64,000 nucleotides of DNA from Cristatella mucedo. Its lineage: Eukaryota > Bryozoa > Phylactolaemata > Cristatellidae. A program made the translations under genes and the position numbers. Shown here one piece after another: positions 1-12,339 of the stretch. Location: NCBI GenBank assembly GCA_009760855.2, contig WPIO01000014.1, positions 7,189,043-7,253,042 of the forward strand. The letters run 5' to 3'. The first letter of the stretch is position 1; every line of letters begins with the position of its first letter. The notes under the pieces are model-generated. The model searched no databases. It worked only from the letters and a program-made list of their open reading frames with translations, and was not told the DNA's origin.

Positions 1-275
1 TACACAGGGTTATCATGCAAATATTGTAAGTGGCAGCATGCACAGTGTCAGCAACTACGAGCACAAAAAGAAAGAAGGGCATGGACCTGCTGAATTCGGT
101 GATAGCTAGATGCATTTCTAGTTATTTTTTATATGTGGTAGCATCAGAGGATGCCATGACGCAAGTCGGAGGTGAGTTCCAGGCTCCGCGAGCATACGAA
201 CCACATTCATGGTCTTCAAAGGATTTGAAGTTCAAACAAGGTACAGGTAAAATAGTACCGAACACATATGGCTCA
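1..275 (-). repeat. LINE-B 3'-region remnant
   Basis: This stretch aligns by eye with the minus-strand LINE-B copy at about 51740-52000: shared words include the GGCAGCATGCACA region, the GAGTTCCAGGCT stretch and the AGCATACGAAC stretch in the same order. In the other copy this is the 3' end of a CR1/L2-like reverse-transcriptase ORF and its UTR. Here the reading frame is broken, so it is a decayed fragment cut by the window edge. Not a host gene. Confidence 0.6.
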
Positions 276-299
276 CTGCACCACTGAGTGGAATAGACG

Positions 300-2372
300 T
301 CAGATTCTTGTCTAGAAAGAAAGAGGCCTATCTCAATAGGTGACAGCTAGAGTTTGTTGATGCTCGGTTTCTTCTTATTACACGATTAAATGATTTAACA
401 ATCGAAAGCACACAGATGCAGAAGAACCGTCAAGGCTATTACTGATGCTTGCAATTGGAATTACAGAGTCGCCTACTGCAAAGTTCGAATCTACGACAGC
501 GATTATGAAGAGCTAGCACCTGAAGACTATACTAAAAACAAGGGACAGTTGGTCGTCAGATCTGAAAAAAGCTTTTTTACACGTGGAGGCAAACCATTGT
601 GGGGCTGAACACCTTATACAGTAAAGGGGTTGAGAAATGCCTTGCTATCTGCTCAAGTGCTGATATAGCACTAGCAACAGCGAATTCCCAGTGACAGGAT
701 ATTGCTTTTTACATTCAATTGTAAAGCCAAAAAGAAAGTTTTATTAATGTGTATGCTCTCCAGTTGCATATTTGAGATTCTCACATTGTGGCATTGTCTT
801 ACTTTTTTACGCACGAATATCAGCTTCTCAGTGCCTGGCCTAGTGTGTTTGTATGTGCTTGTGCACAAGTGAATGTGTGAGTGTGTGTAATTGTATGTGA
901 GTGTTTGTGAGCAAGCGTGTCTGTGTGTGTGTGCCCTTGACCCCCATGCATGCACGTGTATGTATATTTATGACCATTTGTATGCTTGCTCACATGTGCG
1001 AGCATGAGCAGGAACTCTAATGAAGGCTAAATTGAAGTGACGGCATACTGATTCTACTGCAAAAGCATACGCTTGGGATGAGTAGGAGTTGTACAATTAT
1101 AACAACTCGGCTTTGATTGAATCATAATCTGCGAGTGGTAATGCATACAAAATTCTTGCTGAATGCTCGGTATCAGTTTTATGGAAGCCAGCTTCAGTAG
1201 AAGCTGGACATATCTATGGTCTAAGATCAGGAATATACTGTATAATAGCACAAGAAACATTGCACATGGAGGGCGAGGTTAGGTTTTATTTAGCTTTCAG
1301 ATCGCCCACAATTCCCTATAGCCATGTTTCACCGTCCATAACAACCTACAATGTAATTTGTCTTCCTCGAATCCTCCATTGAAGAGTGGGACAGCTTGAA
1401 AACGAAGGTACAACAAGTGTATCTAGGTAGCTCTATGCAACAAGTCAGCAGTTAGAGCATCAACAAATTCATCTTAGGCCTTGTTGATTCAATGGCTTCA
1501 CCGGTCTCTAAGAAAATGCTATCTCAGACTGCCAATAACTTTGAACATCAGCTCTATATAGCTACTTTTTACCATGCCGTAGCTGTCGAGTGGTTTCAGT
1601 ACTTATCCTGGGTCGGTAGTGCACCATAATGCTAACATGGAATATGTCTGCTGTTTAGCTAGCACATGGAAATGATGGCCACATCGCCGACATTCACCCC
1701 AAACAGAATTACCAGCTTGGCTTTAGTTTAGTTCATGAAGTGCTTGATGTTTTAGTCTGGTGACATTTTGTTCGGTCACTAAACCTAGGCAATAATCCAT
1801 TTGTCTACATGGTATCGCAGTCCTGAAAAACCACAAGCCAATATAGCAGATTCTCTCTATACTGTTCCAGAAGACCTTAAACGGCTATAAGCACCTTTAG
1901 CAGTGGCAATGAAGAATCAGCCACCACAGCACAGGAACTATCAATCTAGGTCGCAAAGAGACACCATCTTACTCTAAGCTTGTTACTCCGTGTGAAATTG
2001 AACCATACGTACTGCATGCAACTAGGTAGGACAGTTAGTAACATACTACTATTAGAAATCAGTTCTGAAATTAAAATCTTGTAAGTCAATAAAAATAAGA
2101 ATCTGCACTCTGCGATGTTATCACAGCTTGGAATTTTTCTAACTGGCAAACTTTTTAAATGAAGCTTAGTCAGTGAGCATGTTGTTCATAACCATTGTTA
2201 GATCTTGCATCGGTGAGACAAATGCAGTGCTCGGCATTAACTCATTAGGCGGCTAGCGAAATTTTTAACCTGTTAATGTTGGCTGTAACTTTAATTGCAG
2301 CGAGCTCAACGTAGTTACCTTGTAATTTTAGCAGAACTGTAATCTGAAATTTTGCTAGTAACGATATGCTTT
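300..2372 (+). repeat. Repeat X, left array unit 1 (5' part)
   Basis: This sequence recurs head-to-tail at about 4390-7240 and, in reverse complement, at about 59.4-62.2 kb and 62.3-64.0 kb. Landmarks in order are a GGCCTATCT block near 330, a degenerate GT-rich stretch (about 840-960), the CTTGCTGAATGCTCGG block near 1155 and a tRNA-like or SINE-like segment near 1830-1990. No coding frame survives, and I recognise no transposase or reverse transcriptase in it. It is probably a non-autonomous or decayed mobile element, or a satellite-like tandem repeat; the family is unknown. Confidence 0.6.
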
Positions 2373-3795
2373 TGTAGCGCCCTGCTGGCCTTAGCTAAAT
2401 TTTAGCGCGAACAAGAGCACTTCGGCGGCGGGCTAGAACTCCTTTGTCCTGGTGCAGTGCGCCAGAGAGGAGCTCAGTACGGTTGTAGAGCAAGAGCTTA
2501 AGAGCAAGCTAGGAAGCTCTCTGACCAGCAGTCGCGATTGAGCCTTTAGAATTGGTCCGATACCCACGAGAGCTGCTGATCAATGTTGGCTGGATTGTCA
2601 GCCTCCGCCATCACTCTGTCCAAAAAGAATCGTCTGGAACCCATTCGCCATTCAAGCTGGACAGAGGGGACATTCCAGTGGCCTAGTGCCGGTATTAATT
2701 CCTTACCGTAATGGGCCATGGTGTCGGGCCCAATACCACTAAGCTCTTGCCCCATTGTCTCAGCTAAGTATTTAAGAGTCGAGCGACGCTCGCTCTTGGT
2801 GTTTTTGGTCTTTTGTCCGGCTCCGCGCTTCGACGCCGTCGGACTCGTTTCTCTGAAAGCATAGGAGGAGGGCGGGCTGTCCGCCGACTATGGACAGAAC
2901 AGGACGAGACAGCTCTAGGAGGATTCGGTGGACTCCACCGAATACGGTCGTATCGTGCGAGCTGGCATTTTGTATTTCTTTTGGGTTTTTTATGTGCGCG
3001 CTAGCACGAGGTCTCGGCATAAGGATTTGCCAGTGTGAGCTAGATGTAGTTGGAATATGTGGTAGTAGTTCTACGGTTAGGGTTTAAGCTGTGATCCGTC
3101 TATTTGGGCCGCTCCCCATTATAGACGTACGTACCTTAAGTGTGGAGACGTGTTTCCTCCGCAAGAGTACTTAAGTTGGTGTGTGTGGGGTATCCCTTCC
3201 GTACTGGTGGAAACCGAGTCCTAGTTCTCCGGTTAGGGCTTAGGCTCTGGTTCGGGCTCCGTCTATTTGGGTCGTTCCCCAACTTAGACGTAGTCAGCTT
3301 GTGTGGAGACGTGTTTCCTCCGCAAGAGTGCTTGAGGTGGCGTTTGTGGAGTATTCCTGCCGCACTGGTGGAAACGGAGTCCTAGTTCTCTGGTTAGGGT
3401 TTAGGCTCCCGTTCGGGCTCTGTCGATTTTGGTCGTCCCCCATTATAGACGTAATTTGCCTCAGTGCAGAGAATTAATCCCTCCGCAAGAGTGTTGGTGC
3501 TGTTGAGAGCGTGCGAGGAGTGTGGAGATAAAACTGAGTTAGATGCGCAGCGACTTTGTGAGCTGGCGAATAAAGCTCAGTAAAATCCCCAATTTGTGTA
3601 TCTCGCCTTCCAATTCATGTCGCGGACTCATGACCCCCTTTAGTAATGGTAAGCAGGTCGGCGCCAGAAACGCGCGTTTCGTGGCAGCCAGCATATTGCA
3701 CGGAGGCGTGCACCGAACGGCAGTAGGCGCTAGGTTGCTCCGGTAGGTAAGCGGCAGGTCAAGCCTACCATGTCGAGCCTTTTGCGTTACACTTT
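2369..3795 (+). mobile_element. Solo-LTR-like element S1
   Basis: The element proper (2373-3791, 1419 bp) begins TGTAGCGCC and ends GCGTTACA, so its tips are TGTA...TACA as in retroviral-type LTRs. It is flanked by CTTT on both sides (2369-2372 and 3792-3795), a plausible 4-bp target duplication. A homologous element lies at 48775-50025. It contains an AATAAA signal near 3570 and roughly 162-bp internal tandem subunits marked by GTGGAGACGTGTTTCCTCCG (about 3139 and 3301, with a diverged third near 3462). The related X sequence at about 7270-7330 lacks it and shows the empty site. No gag-pol is attached, so I call it a solo LTR; a TRIM-like element is the alternative. Confidence 0.6.
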
Positions 3796-4595
3796 TTCGG
3801 ATCAGACCAGTCATTATTGCAGGAGCTTATGTGGAGCCCAGGTTAAGGAGAATTTATAAGGTAGATCTGCAATATCTGATAAGAGATTGATTACACCTGG
3901 ATGTGATGGACTCTCTGGCAAAGGCCTTTGAGCCCAGAGGCTCTGCAAGAGGCAATCGCAAGCTAGGCCTGAGCTCCACTGGCTGAATGCCAAGTCTAGT
4001 GTTAACAACTGACTCCATGGATCTCATGATGAATGGTTTTTGGTTGAGGGACTTTCCCTGGCTTTGCAGTATCCAGATACAGCAGCAGTTAAAATTGATC
4101 CCGACCTTGTGTCCTGGGTGCTTTCTCCTGCATTGCGTTTGATAATTACTAAAGCCGTGCAGTGTGCAGGAGTTGGTGTTGGATAAGTCATGGCTCAGGT
4201 GCTTTTCCTTGCATTGCCTTTTGTAGTTACTGAAGCAGTGCAGTACAACTCGGGTGCTTTCCTTTGCCTGGCCTTTTCCAGCTATAGCCACAGTGCATGC
4301 AGGTTGGATCGTCGGGCTTACTGCCTCTTGCAGTGGACTACACGTTGGCATTGTGTAGGGAAACAATAAGGCATATCTACCCCCATGTAGCTGCAATGGT
4401 TTGATAATGATTGGTTTCTTATTAATCGATTTGTTGATTTAACAGCCTAACGTATCTTCAGGCTGAAGTATTGTCGCAGCTATATCAATGCTGCTTGCAA
4501 TCGTCAGTACAGACTTGCCTACTGTAAAACTCGAATATACGATAAGAATATGAGCAAGCAACTATGAGCTAGCACTTGTGACCTAGGCTCAGAAC
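3792..4595 (+). repeat. Repeat X, end of unit 1 and start of unit 2
   Basis: This continues the X unit interrupted by S1. The part near 3890-4070 matches about 7405-7590 in the next unit and, reversed, 58.75-58.95, 59.40-59.58 and 62.35-62.55 kb. Shared landmarks include GATGGACTCTC, GGCTCTGCAAGAGG and the CCCTGGCTTTGC region. From about 4390 the sequence matches 350-550, so a new X unit begins there. ORFs across this stretch are not shared between copies and look fortuitous. Confidence 0.6.
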
Positions 4596-5465
4596 CAGGT
4601 GTAATATATTGTAACCAAGCAGAAGCTCGTCCCCCGGTTCTCTACCGGTGGACTGTGTGATGCAGTGCATCAGTGCGGTTAAAACACAGGCGGTGACAAT
4701 TGGGTGTCGAAAACAGCAGTTTATTGCAGGCCTGTTAGTAGTGGTTACGCACAGGTGCAAGCGTTTTACACGGGCGCTCCCCGGACCGACGGAGTTAAAG
4801 GTGCTAACTCCCGAAGCCCTAGTGTAACCAACTACCCTGTGCGGTCACGTGGTGCGTACCGGACCGACGGAGTTAACTGTAGCATATAATAAACTATCCT
4901 ATGCTCGTGTCGCTAGCGATTGTTCTAACCCCGAAGGCGGCCGCAACAGCACCCCAAGATAGAGTAGCTAACTGAGTAGCCGGAAGAACACAACTGAGTC
5001 TAAGTTGCACTTAGCTGTCTGTCGCCGTAGGTTCGTGTCTCATGCTCTCGAAGCGTAGTCTCGCATCGACTACCGAAGCTGCAGCCCTGAGCTCTGTCAG
5101 TCGTCTCGTTTGTACTCTCTCTCCCGCCCTCTTGACCTTGAGCGTAGCTGCTATTTTGTCGGACCCTAGCTCTTGTTGTCCGTCATCGGCCTATTCGCGC
5201 CTGCCTGTAATTTATTAGGTGGCTCCTCAGCCAGCTTGCCATCCTTTCGCTCTTTGTCTAGTGGAGCACAGTAGTCGGTCCACGTCCTGACCACTCTTTG
5301 TCTAACTAAGCTCCATTCTACCCTGAGCGGATCTCCCTGTCAAACTGACGCCTCGCTCAGCTCCCGGTTAACTAATTAGTCCCCACTGCTCAATTCTTCT
5401 TGGCTAGTCGGCCCTCTACTGTTGCCCTAGGTGCCCTAGTTAGACCCACTAAGGCAAAGGGCTAA
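4595..5465. mobile_element. Unidentified ~870-bp insertion in repeat X
   Basis: Comparing X unit 1 (about 500-560) with unit 2 shows roughly 870 bp of extra sequence here, richer in G+C than its flanks. It contains a 17-bp direct repeat CGGACCGACGGAGTTAA (near 4790 and 4861), an AATAAA on the minus strand near 4720 and one on the plus strand near 4890. It begins near TGTAATATATTG. It could be a solo LTR on the minus strand or another non-autonomous element. I cannot define exact ends or a target duplication, and there is no convincing ORF. Confidence 0.35.
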
Positions 5466-5813
5466 TATGGCAGCTAGCCTGGGAGCTGCTCCATTGCATA
5501 TCGTCCAAACTGTAAGAGGCTTTGTAGCATGTGAAGGGAAACCGTCTGGGGCTTAAGTCTTCTTGCTGTACAAGGAAACATGAACGTCTTTCTATCTGCT
5601 CAGGTGCTGATTGAGCCCAAGCAAAAACAAGTTCCCAGATTGAGCATGATGCTTTCAACATTCAATTGTTACTCGGAGAGAAAGGGTTGTATAGGTGCAG
5701 ATGCTCTCTACTTGCATGTGTGAGGCATGGTCATGGATTTTATGCTGGAGCATTGCGTTTTATGTGCATGATCTGGTGTGTTATATTAGTGTGTGTATGT
5801 GTGTGTGTGTGTG

Positions 5814-5859
<46 letters not shown>

Positions 5860-8130
5860 TGTGTGTGTGACTGTGTTGACATCCATGCTTCTGTATGTGT
5901 ATTTATGGGCATGTCTGTGTTTGCTCCTGCGTGTGTACATGAGCTGCAATTCCAATTAAGGTTAAACTGAAGTGACAGCATAGTGACTAAATCTAATAAC
6001 CTTTTGCCTAGGATGAGTCAGTGTTCTCTTAATTATAATGACTCAGCAATGCATGCATCATTATCTGTATGTCATAATGCATAAAAAGTCCTTGCTGAAT
6101 GCTTGGTAATCGGTGTTATGGCAGCAAGCTTTGGTAGAAGCTGGAAACACGTATGGAATTGAATTTTGAATGAACTCTAAATTGGCATAAGACATGTTGT
6201 ATAGACATTGCCAGATTAGATTTTCTTTAATTTTCGGAGTGTTCCCTAATTCCAATTGCCATTTATCATCATGCATGAAATCCTACAATGTCATTTTTCT
6301 CTATCGAAATCTGGATTGAAGAGTCGGATACCTTCAAACTGAGGTACAACAAGTGTGTCTTGCTAGCTCTATGCAATAGGGAAGCAGTTAGGACATCTAC
6401 AACCTTTATCGAAGGCCCAGTCAAATCGTTCGCCTCGTCGGTCTATGTATGAGAATGAGGCCTAGAGTGCCTACAATTATGTGTAATGGGTCTTCTAGTG
6501 ATACTTTGTACTATGCCATAGCTGTTGAGTAGTTTCGGTAGTGATCCCGGGTCATTTTTGCAGTACGATGATCGCGTGATAGCTAGCACCTTGGTACTAT
6601 GGCCACACCCTCAGAGACCGACTGTCAGTCTGATCGAATTTAATGGGCTTGTGCCGAACTTTGTGAATGAAGTGCTTGGTTGTTTAGCTTGGAGATATGT
6701 CGATCGGTCGCTAAGCCCAGCCAGATGACTGCTTTGTCCAGAGGTAGTCAAAGTCACGGAAACGTTTGGCGATTTCTCAGATTCATTTCATAAAGCAGCA
6801 GAAGAGCTTCAGTGGTTATCAGCTGGTCTAGAAGTGGCATTGAAGAACCAACTACTACAGCAGAGGAACTAATGATCTTGGTCTTAATGAGAGAGCATCC
6901 CACTCTGAGCCTGTTACTCTATGGAAGATTCATCCACACCAACTTGATGCAGCCTGGTAGAACCGCTAATCACACACTGCTAGTTGTTTGCAGTTACACA
7001 ATGAAAATCCAGTTAGTCAAAAAAGATAAACATCTGCTAATGGCATTATTATCAGATCTCGGAGAAATTCTTAGAGGTCTAGTCTTCTCCTCCTGCTGCT
7101 GATTGAACGAGCATCTCGTTTATAGCCATTGTTAAACCATGCCAAAGATAAGATGACGCTAGCGCTCAGATATAACATCAAGGATGCATTGCGAGATAGT
7201 AAATCTATAAACGTTGGCAGTATTTTAAGCGCTGCAAGGTAAATTTAGTGATCTTGTGTTTTTAGCTCAAGTTTAATCTGACTTTGTACTAGTAAGACCA
7301 GGCGTTCATCCGATTTGACCTGTCCATATTGCAAGACATTATATGGAGCAGAAGTCGTGGAATTTATGAAGGCATATCTGTAGTATCTCGGATGAGATTG
7401 AATCGACCTGGATGCGATGGACTCTCCGGCAAAGCCCTTTGAGCTCAGTGGCTCTGCAAGAGGAAATCGCAGGCCTGGCCCGAGAGCCACTTGCCGAATG
7501 CCAAGTCAATTGTTAGCTACTTACTCTCAGGGCATGATGATAAGGGTTAATGGTCCTGGTGGTGATTATATTGTGGCTCAGGTGCTTTCCCTTGCTTTGC
7601 CCTCCTATCTAGTTACATCAGCAGTTCATAGCCCACACCCTCGTGGCTCAGGCGAATTTCCCTACATGGCATTTTCTATTTGCAGCCAATTGCTGAGAAC
7701 AAGTTACAGGAAGTAGATCAGGATTGGTCTCAGACTTGCATAAATATCCAGATAAACTTCGAAGGCTTGTCCTTTAAAGCCTGCTGCGACTTTACTCACA
7801 TGACTGCCGGCTGAGTAAAAATCCTTAGCATCCGTTCATCACCTCAGTAAGTCTCGCTTGCTCTACTTCTTTTGTATCGGTATTCTACTTCTTATCTATA
7901 CTTGCTACTCCAATTGGCGTGATACCTCGTAGGTAAATTTAGTGGGATGCGATCTCATTACGCTGGCTACTGCTCCAATACACTTTGCATAGTACCATGA
8001 TGTAAGAATAATTATACCAGCCTTGTCTTGCTGGGCATGCAAAGTGTGTGACAAGCTTAAGAGAATCTCAGCCGGCATGTGACAGTCGCAGTCTTTGCTC
8101 TCTGGTATTATGGAAATTCTCGAATATTGC
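5466..8130 (+). repeat. Repeat X, left array unit 2 (main part)
   Basis: This is the second head-to-tail X unit. The section 5590-7200 matches 660-2330, and 7240-7730 matches 3800-4390 with the S1 element absent. Section 7545-8000 matches 58.37-58.77 kb in reverse complement. Discounting the insertions, the offset between units 1 and 2 is about 2.64 kb at two independent landmarks. Longer ORFs here (for example 6812-7102) are not conserved as frames among copies, so I treat them as chance. Confidence 0.6.
5786..5870. repeat. (GT)n microsatellite
   Basis: An almost pure GT dinucleotide tract with a few interruptions. It occupies the same place in the X unit as the diverged GT-rich tract at 840-960 and the (AC)n tract near 60.82 kb in the inverted array, so it belongs to X rather than being an independent feature. 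The ORFs it creates (runs of Cys-Val or His-Thr) are artefacts. Confidence 0.95.
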
Positions 8131-8600
8131 ATGTCCGCTCGTTTGTCGGTGTCTATATAAATATACTCAGTTATGTATTTTTATTTAAAGATTATATACC
8201 TTATCAGGCTATTTCCACTAATAAACATATGTACACTCGTCTTTGGTGATGCTACACTCCTAGGATGGGGAACTACAGTGTCTACAACTACTCTAGACCA
8301 CCCTTCCAAACAACGTACAAATCCGGAAACTGGCGGATTCCTATTTTTTTTGGCTCGTCAGTTACAATTGGCTTTGCACATGTATCACAGTCGCAGTGAT
8401 TTTCTCCGCCAGTAACTACTGACAAAAGAGTCAGCCAGGTGAAGGCGGTATACTCCTTTCTGTCTTAGTTGAATCCGCTCGAGTATTATTTCTGCCTTCC
8501 TTTAAAACTGCGGAGAATTTTAGATAGCAAAAAAAGCATTAAAAGCGAAAGCGGCTTGCAATACAATTATGAAAGTCAAAAGACGTCGTCTCGCGTAGAA
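8131..8600. other. Unassigned sequence
   Basis: No match to the repeats around it is visible by eye. An 80-codon ORF starts near 8173 with a hydrophobic N-terminal third, but it has no recognisable domain and no second copy in the window. I see nothing that supports a gene here. Confidence 0.4.
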
Positions 8601-10250
8601 AAGAGAAGCTTATAAGTAAAGCTGAACTGTTATCACGGTTCAGGTAGTGAATAGGTCCGACGTAGCAGCTCCGGATAGCTAGGATCGATATGCATCAGTT
8701 GGCGGCAGTACTGTCGTTTTTACTTATGAATTGTGGTAGTGAGTTCTGCCGTCTAGAAGAACCATCCTAGTTACAGCTTCTGTCGTCGCGCAAAGTTAAG
8801 AAATATATTAAGTAGCTTACAATCCATATTGGACCTGATAGCACGGAAAGCTGAAACTGGTGCAGCAGTTTAGCTAGGATTGAAGTTGCCCATTCATTAC
8901 CTGCCGTGTGGGTCAGCTGAAGGAATTTTCAGTGCTCGCCCTCATCAACCGATTGACATCTTAGCTTTATCAACAAAGAAGAGACAGTGTCAAACCCCTA
9001 GGATTTGTTATCTACCGTTTCTGCTATTTTCATTAGCAGATGCAGTGGCGTACTCGCTTTCTTTGGTTGTCCACTACAAATCGACTGACTTACAAGTTTA
9101 GTCAGGCCAGGAAATACCTGGGAAGCTGGTGAACATTTTCTCAAGCCACTGGATGACATTCCCTAATTAAAGATACAAGTTGGATGTAATTAGCTAGCTC
9201 CGGAGGCTATTTTCTTAATATAACTTATATACTTGAGGCATTTGTTTAAGGCAATCGCTTAATATTAAGCCCATGGTGACAGTAAACAACATAACCACTT
9301 GTTAGAAGAGCCAAGTCTTCCAGTCCTGACATACTGTAGGGGTGTCGTGTAACTAGCAGTTCCGTTTTATTGTCATCTAGTTAAAAGATATTTACTGACA
9401 GTCAGGACTGAATATTGGTAAAACAAGTAATTTTCAGTCTCTACATTAAATTTGGTTGTTCCATAAGAGAAACAAAGTCGAGTACCGTTAGCATACAATA
9501 TCTAGGTGATTTCATATGCGTAAGGACCGAGTAAAGATCTATGCACGACTCCATGGATGACCTGTCTTGCGGACATGATCTGACCTCCACGATACGGATT
9601 GGACGTGATCGGACGAGTACTATTTTAGCTACACCACCTGTTAGACCAGAGGCTGTTCTCAATCGTCCAAGTAGGCTTTCGTGATCGGTAGTGTCATGAG
9701 GCGGCTGATAGATCTATCAATGTTAGCAGAGCTGTATTTTCTTTGACTCTCAGCACTTGTAAAGCGTCTAAAAGGGGATTTATTTCTCTGACGGCACTTT
9801 ATCAAATGTACTGTTTTTATTACTATAGTTTTTCTGACTAGAATGCTGTTAGTTACTAACAGGGTGGCAGCTTCAGTTAAGTGTTTTACCTTAAATCTCG
9901 ACTAAAAACTTAATATTGGTTCTTTCAAAAACTTTTTATGATTTTCTAAGCGATAAAATTAAGTATTTTCCAAGAGCAAAAAAGGAAACAGAAATAGTTT
10001 TCTAAACCCTTGGATGTAATCCAGGCTTTATAAGTAAGTCTACTGTGGCCACTTTGACTGATCAAGGAATAACCTTGTTTATAAGAGAGGCATTTAAAAT
10101 ACCTTTTTGCGGCTTTGCTAAAGTTCCTCAGTCAGTGAAGACCACAGAGAGGATGGTATAGGGCCTTCAAAAAGTGCATTCTTATATTAAGCCACTGGCC
10201 GTTACACTTCTAGTCTTCCTTGTCACTGATATACACAGATTATGCTGAAG
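8600..10250 (-). mobile_element. Highly decayed LINE-A fragment
   Basis: Read on the minus strand this follows the order of better LINE-A copies at 56.5-58.3 kb and 36.5-40.4 kb. Matching points are the GGCAGCAGTA block near 8700, the GGTGCAGCAGTTTAGCTAG block near 8857, the TTATTGTCATCTAGTT block near 9369, the GATCTGACCTCCACGATACGG block near 9577 and the CCAGGC...AAGTCTACTG block near 10020. No long frame survives, consistent with an old non-LTR retrotransposon of the CR1/L2 type. Confidence 0.5.
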
Positions 10251-10950
10251 TGATACTTGTGCAAATGCTATGAGCAGTTGATTACGAGAATAGTAGTATA
10301 AATATAAATCTTGTAGGTCCGGCTAGAGTATGCTACGTGCCTTCGATTAGGCTATGCACGAATCTCAAACAGGACTTAGCAGTGAGGCACAGATTTCAAA
10401 GTCTACCATTTGATCCATAGCTGCAAAAAAATGTGATGTCATGATATAAAGCTAAAACGAGGAAATGTAGGGCTGTGAAAAAATTATTTTTTATATAGTT
10501 AATGTCATTGAAATGTAGTCAATTCCAATAAATAAAATTTTACAAGAAAAGTTTTACAGTCAAAGATTAAAAGTTAATTTTAGCATTCAGCAAGTTTTTG
10601 TTACCCTAAGGTGGGACCATAACCAATGAGTCATAATCTTAGAAAATATGTCTCTTTTATTAGCATCGTAGTCAGCTTAAGATTTTAAGAGTTTCGTTAT
10701 GCAATGGTTTGCGATAGATTTTCTTGGATGGCGGTAGTATATGGATTTAATAATTTTAAGCTTTCATTTCATATTAAACTCATTATGATCCCGGAAGCAA
10801 TGGTCTCCATGTACGACCATTTCAACTTGTGTGAGGAAAATTCGTTAGTTTGCTATATTAGCTTTTTGGATTCCAGACCGTATAGAGCTTTAAAAGTACT
10901 CGAACTTTAGTGGTTTCTACAGGTAGCTTGTATCCAGCTAATGTACAGCA
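10250..10950. other. Unassigned AT-rich sequence
   Basis: No repeat landmark or coding motif is visible. A 68-codon ORF begins at 10704 but has no recognisable domain. The duplicated caspase-related segment starts just downstream. Confidence 0.4.
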
Positions 10951-11305
10951 TTAATTTAAATTGCGATCACAATTATAAATGTTACAAATGTTAAACCAAG
11001 AATCAAAAAACCTTTCTTAACTTGAACAATTCTCAATATATCTTTAAACTAATGCTAGCCTTTTGGACAAAGTCTGATCTACCTATAAGGCCTTCACACG
11101 GAGCAATTATGAACCAGGGGAAGATCTAAAAACCATTCATAAAAAACTTAACACCAGAAAATAAATAACATCCTGTTACTCTGTGTGTGTGGCTTTCTTA
11201 ATAGACAGTTATCCTGGTTTCACTACTTGCAAGTTGTTTTTGTGTTACTGGCATGTTAAACAACTTAATGCGTTGAGGATTTCGGAAGAGCTGTGAAAGC
11301 AAACA

Positions 11306-11360
11306 ATGTCAATGGAAACCAGCAATGGACGTCCTGATGGCGACTTTGATTACAATGAAG
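11306..11360 (+). pseudogene. Copy A candidate first exon
   Basis: This runs from ATG (second ATG at 11312) to GAAG before GTCAGT, ending in phase 1. It encodes an acidic, polar start (MSMETSNGRP...). The aligned copy B exon at 17588-17636 also begins at an ATG and ends in phase 1, which supports real coding ancestry. No prodomain family is recognisable. Confidence 0.4.
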
Positions 11361-11410
11361 GTCAGTACTGGTATGAAGTCAGAGCACGACTAAGCACCTC
11401 AGACTGTCAG

Positions 11411-11437
11411 TGGTTTTGAATGACGACATTAGAATTC
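11411..11437 (+). pseudogene. Copy A candidate 27-nt exon
   Basis: It lies between CAG and GTAAGC, phase 1 in and phase 1 out, and encodes VLNDDIRI. The copy B counterpart (17684-17710) is also 27 nt, with the same phases and DDINI at its end. The equal length, frame and splice dinucleotides in the two copies argue for a genuine micro-exon. Confidence 0.4.
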
Positions 11438-12339
11438 GTAAGCATGATTCTAGCAGTGCAGTATCAAGTGAGTGTATGGTTGCCTCTTTTTCAGAGTATA
11501 GCATAGCCTAAGCTGGTCGGTCAAGGTAAAATTTATTAAGATTTAGGCAATCTCTGTTTGCATGGTCAAAAAATGAGCTTTAGTGACAAATGCCGGTATT
11601 TACAGTCCTACCAAGCCATTTCTCCAGCCAACTCTTAAGGGTCTATGTGCTTTTACGGTCCGTCGGCAAGTTTTTCAAGGCGTATTGATCGGAAAGCTGA
11701 GCAAATGCAACATTGCTATGATAGTCTGACAGGAAAGTGCAGCACGGAATGCCAATAAATATCTTAAAAACGTACTGATGGCTGCAGTGCATGCTGAACT
11801 TAAGAAAAGTGAACTCCAGCTTAGCATACCTCTTATTTGTTTTATAAATGTTCAACACCTTTTCTCTTGCCATGGATGGTACTAGACTTCATTCCGAAAA
11901 TAATATCCTTGTAATGGTGGATCGCCGGTGCTCGTAGTGCAATTAGAGCCTGCTTAACGCTCCTACTATGGGTCTTCCATCCTGGAGTGCTGGCCTAAAT
12001 GTTTATAGAAGTGAAAACTAGTGGCTAATTTAGCTAGCCATTCAGATATTATACTAAGTAAAGCATTAATTCCTGTCGGGTAATGTCCAACATGACCGAT
12101 TTCGACTAAATTAAAACCATGTTGACCAAATCTAAACTAAAGATCTGCACGACAACATTGCGAATCTGAGTTCTTGTCGATTCTGAGGTATGCCTTCCCT
12201 CACCCAATTCGCCAAACAACTAATAGCATTTTAGCTAGATCGCCAGCCTGAAACAAAATGCAATTTTGTGTCCGCCACAAAAACCTCTACCTTAACCACT
12301 TTATGGAGAAATTCATTACTAAGGTTATACATAAAGATA

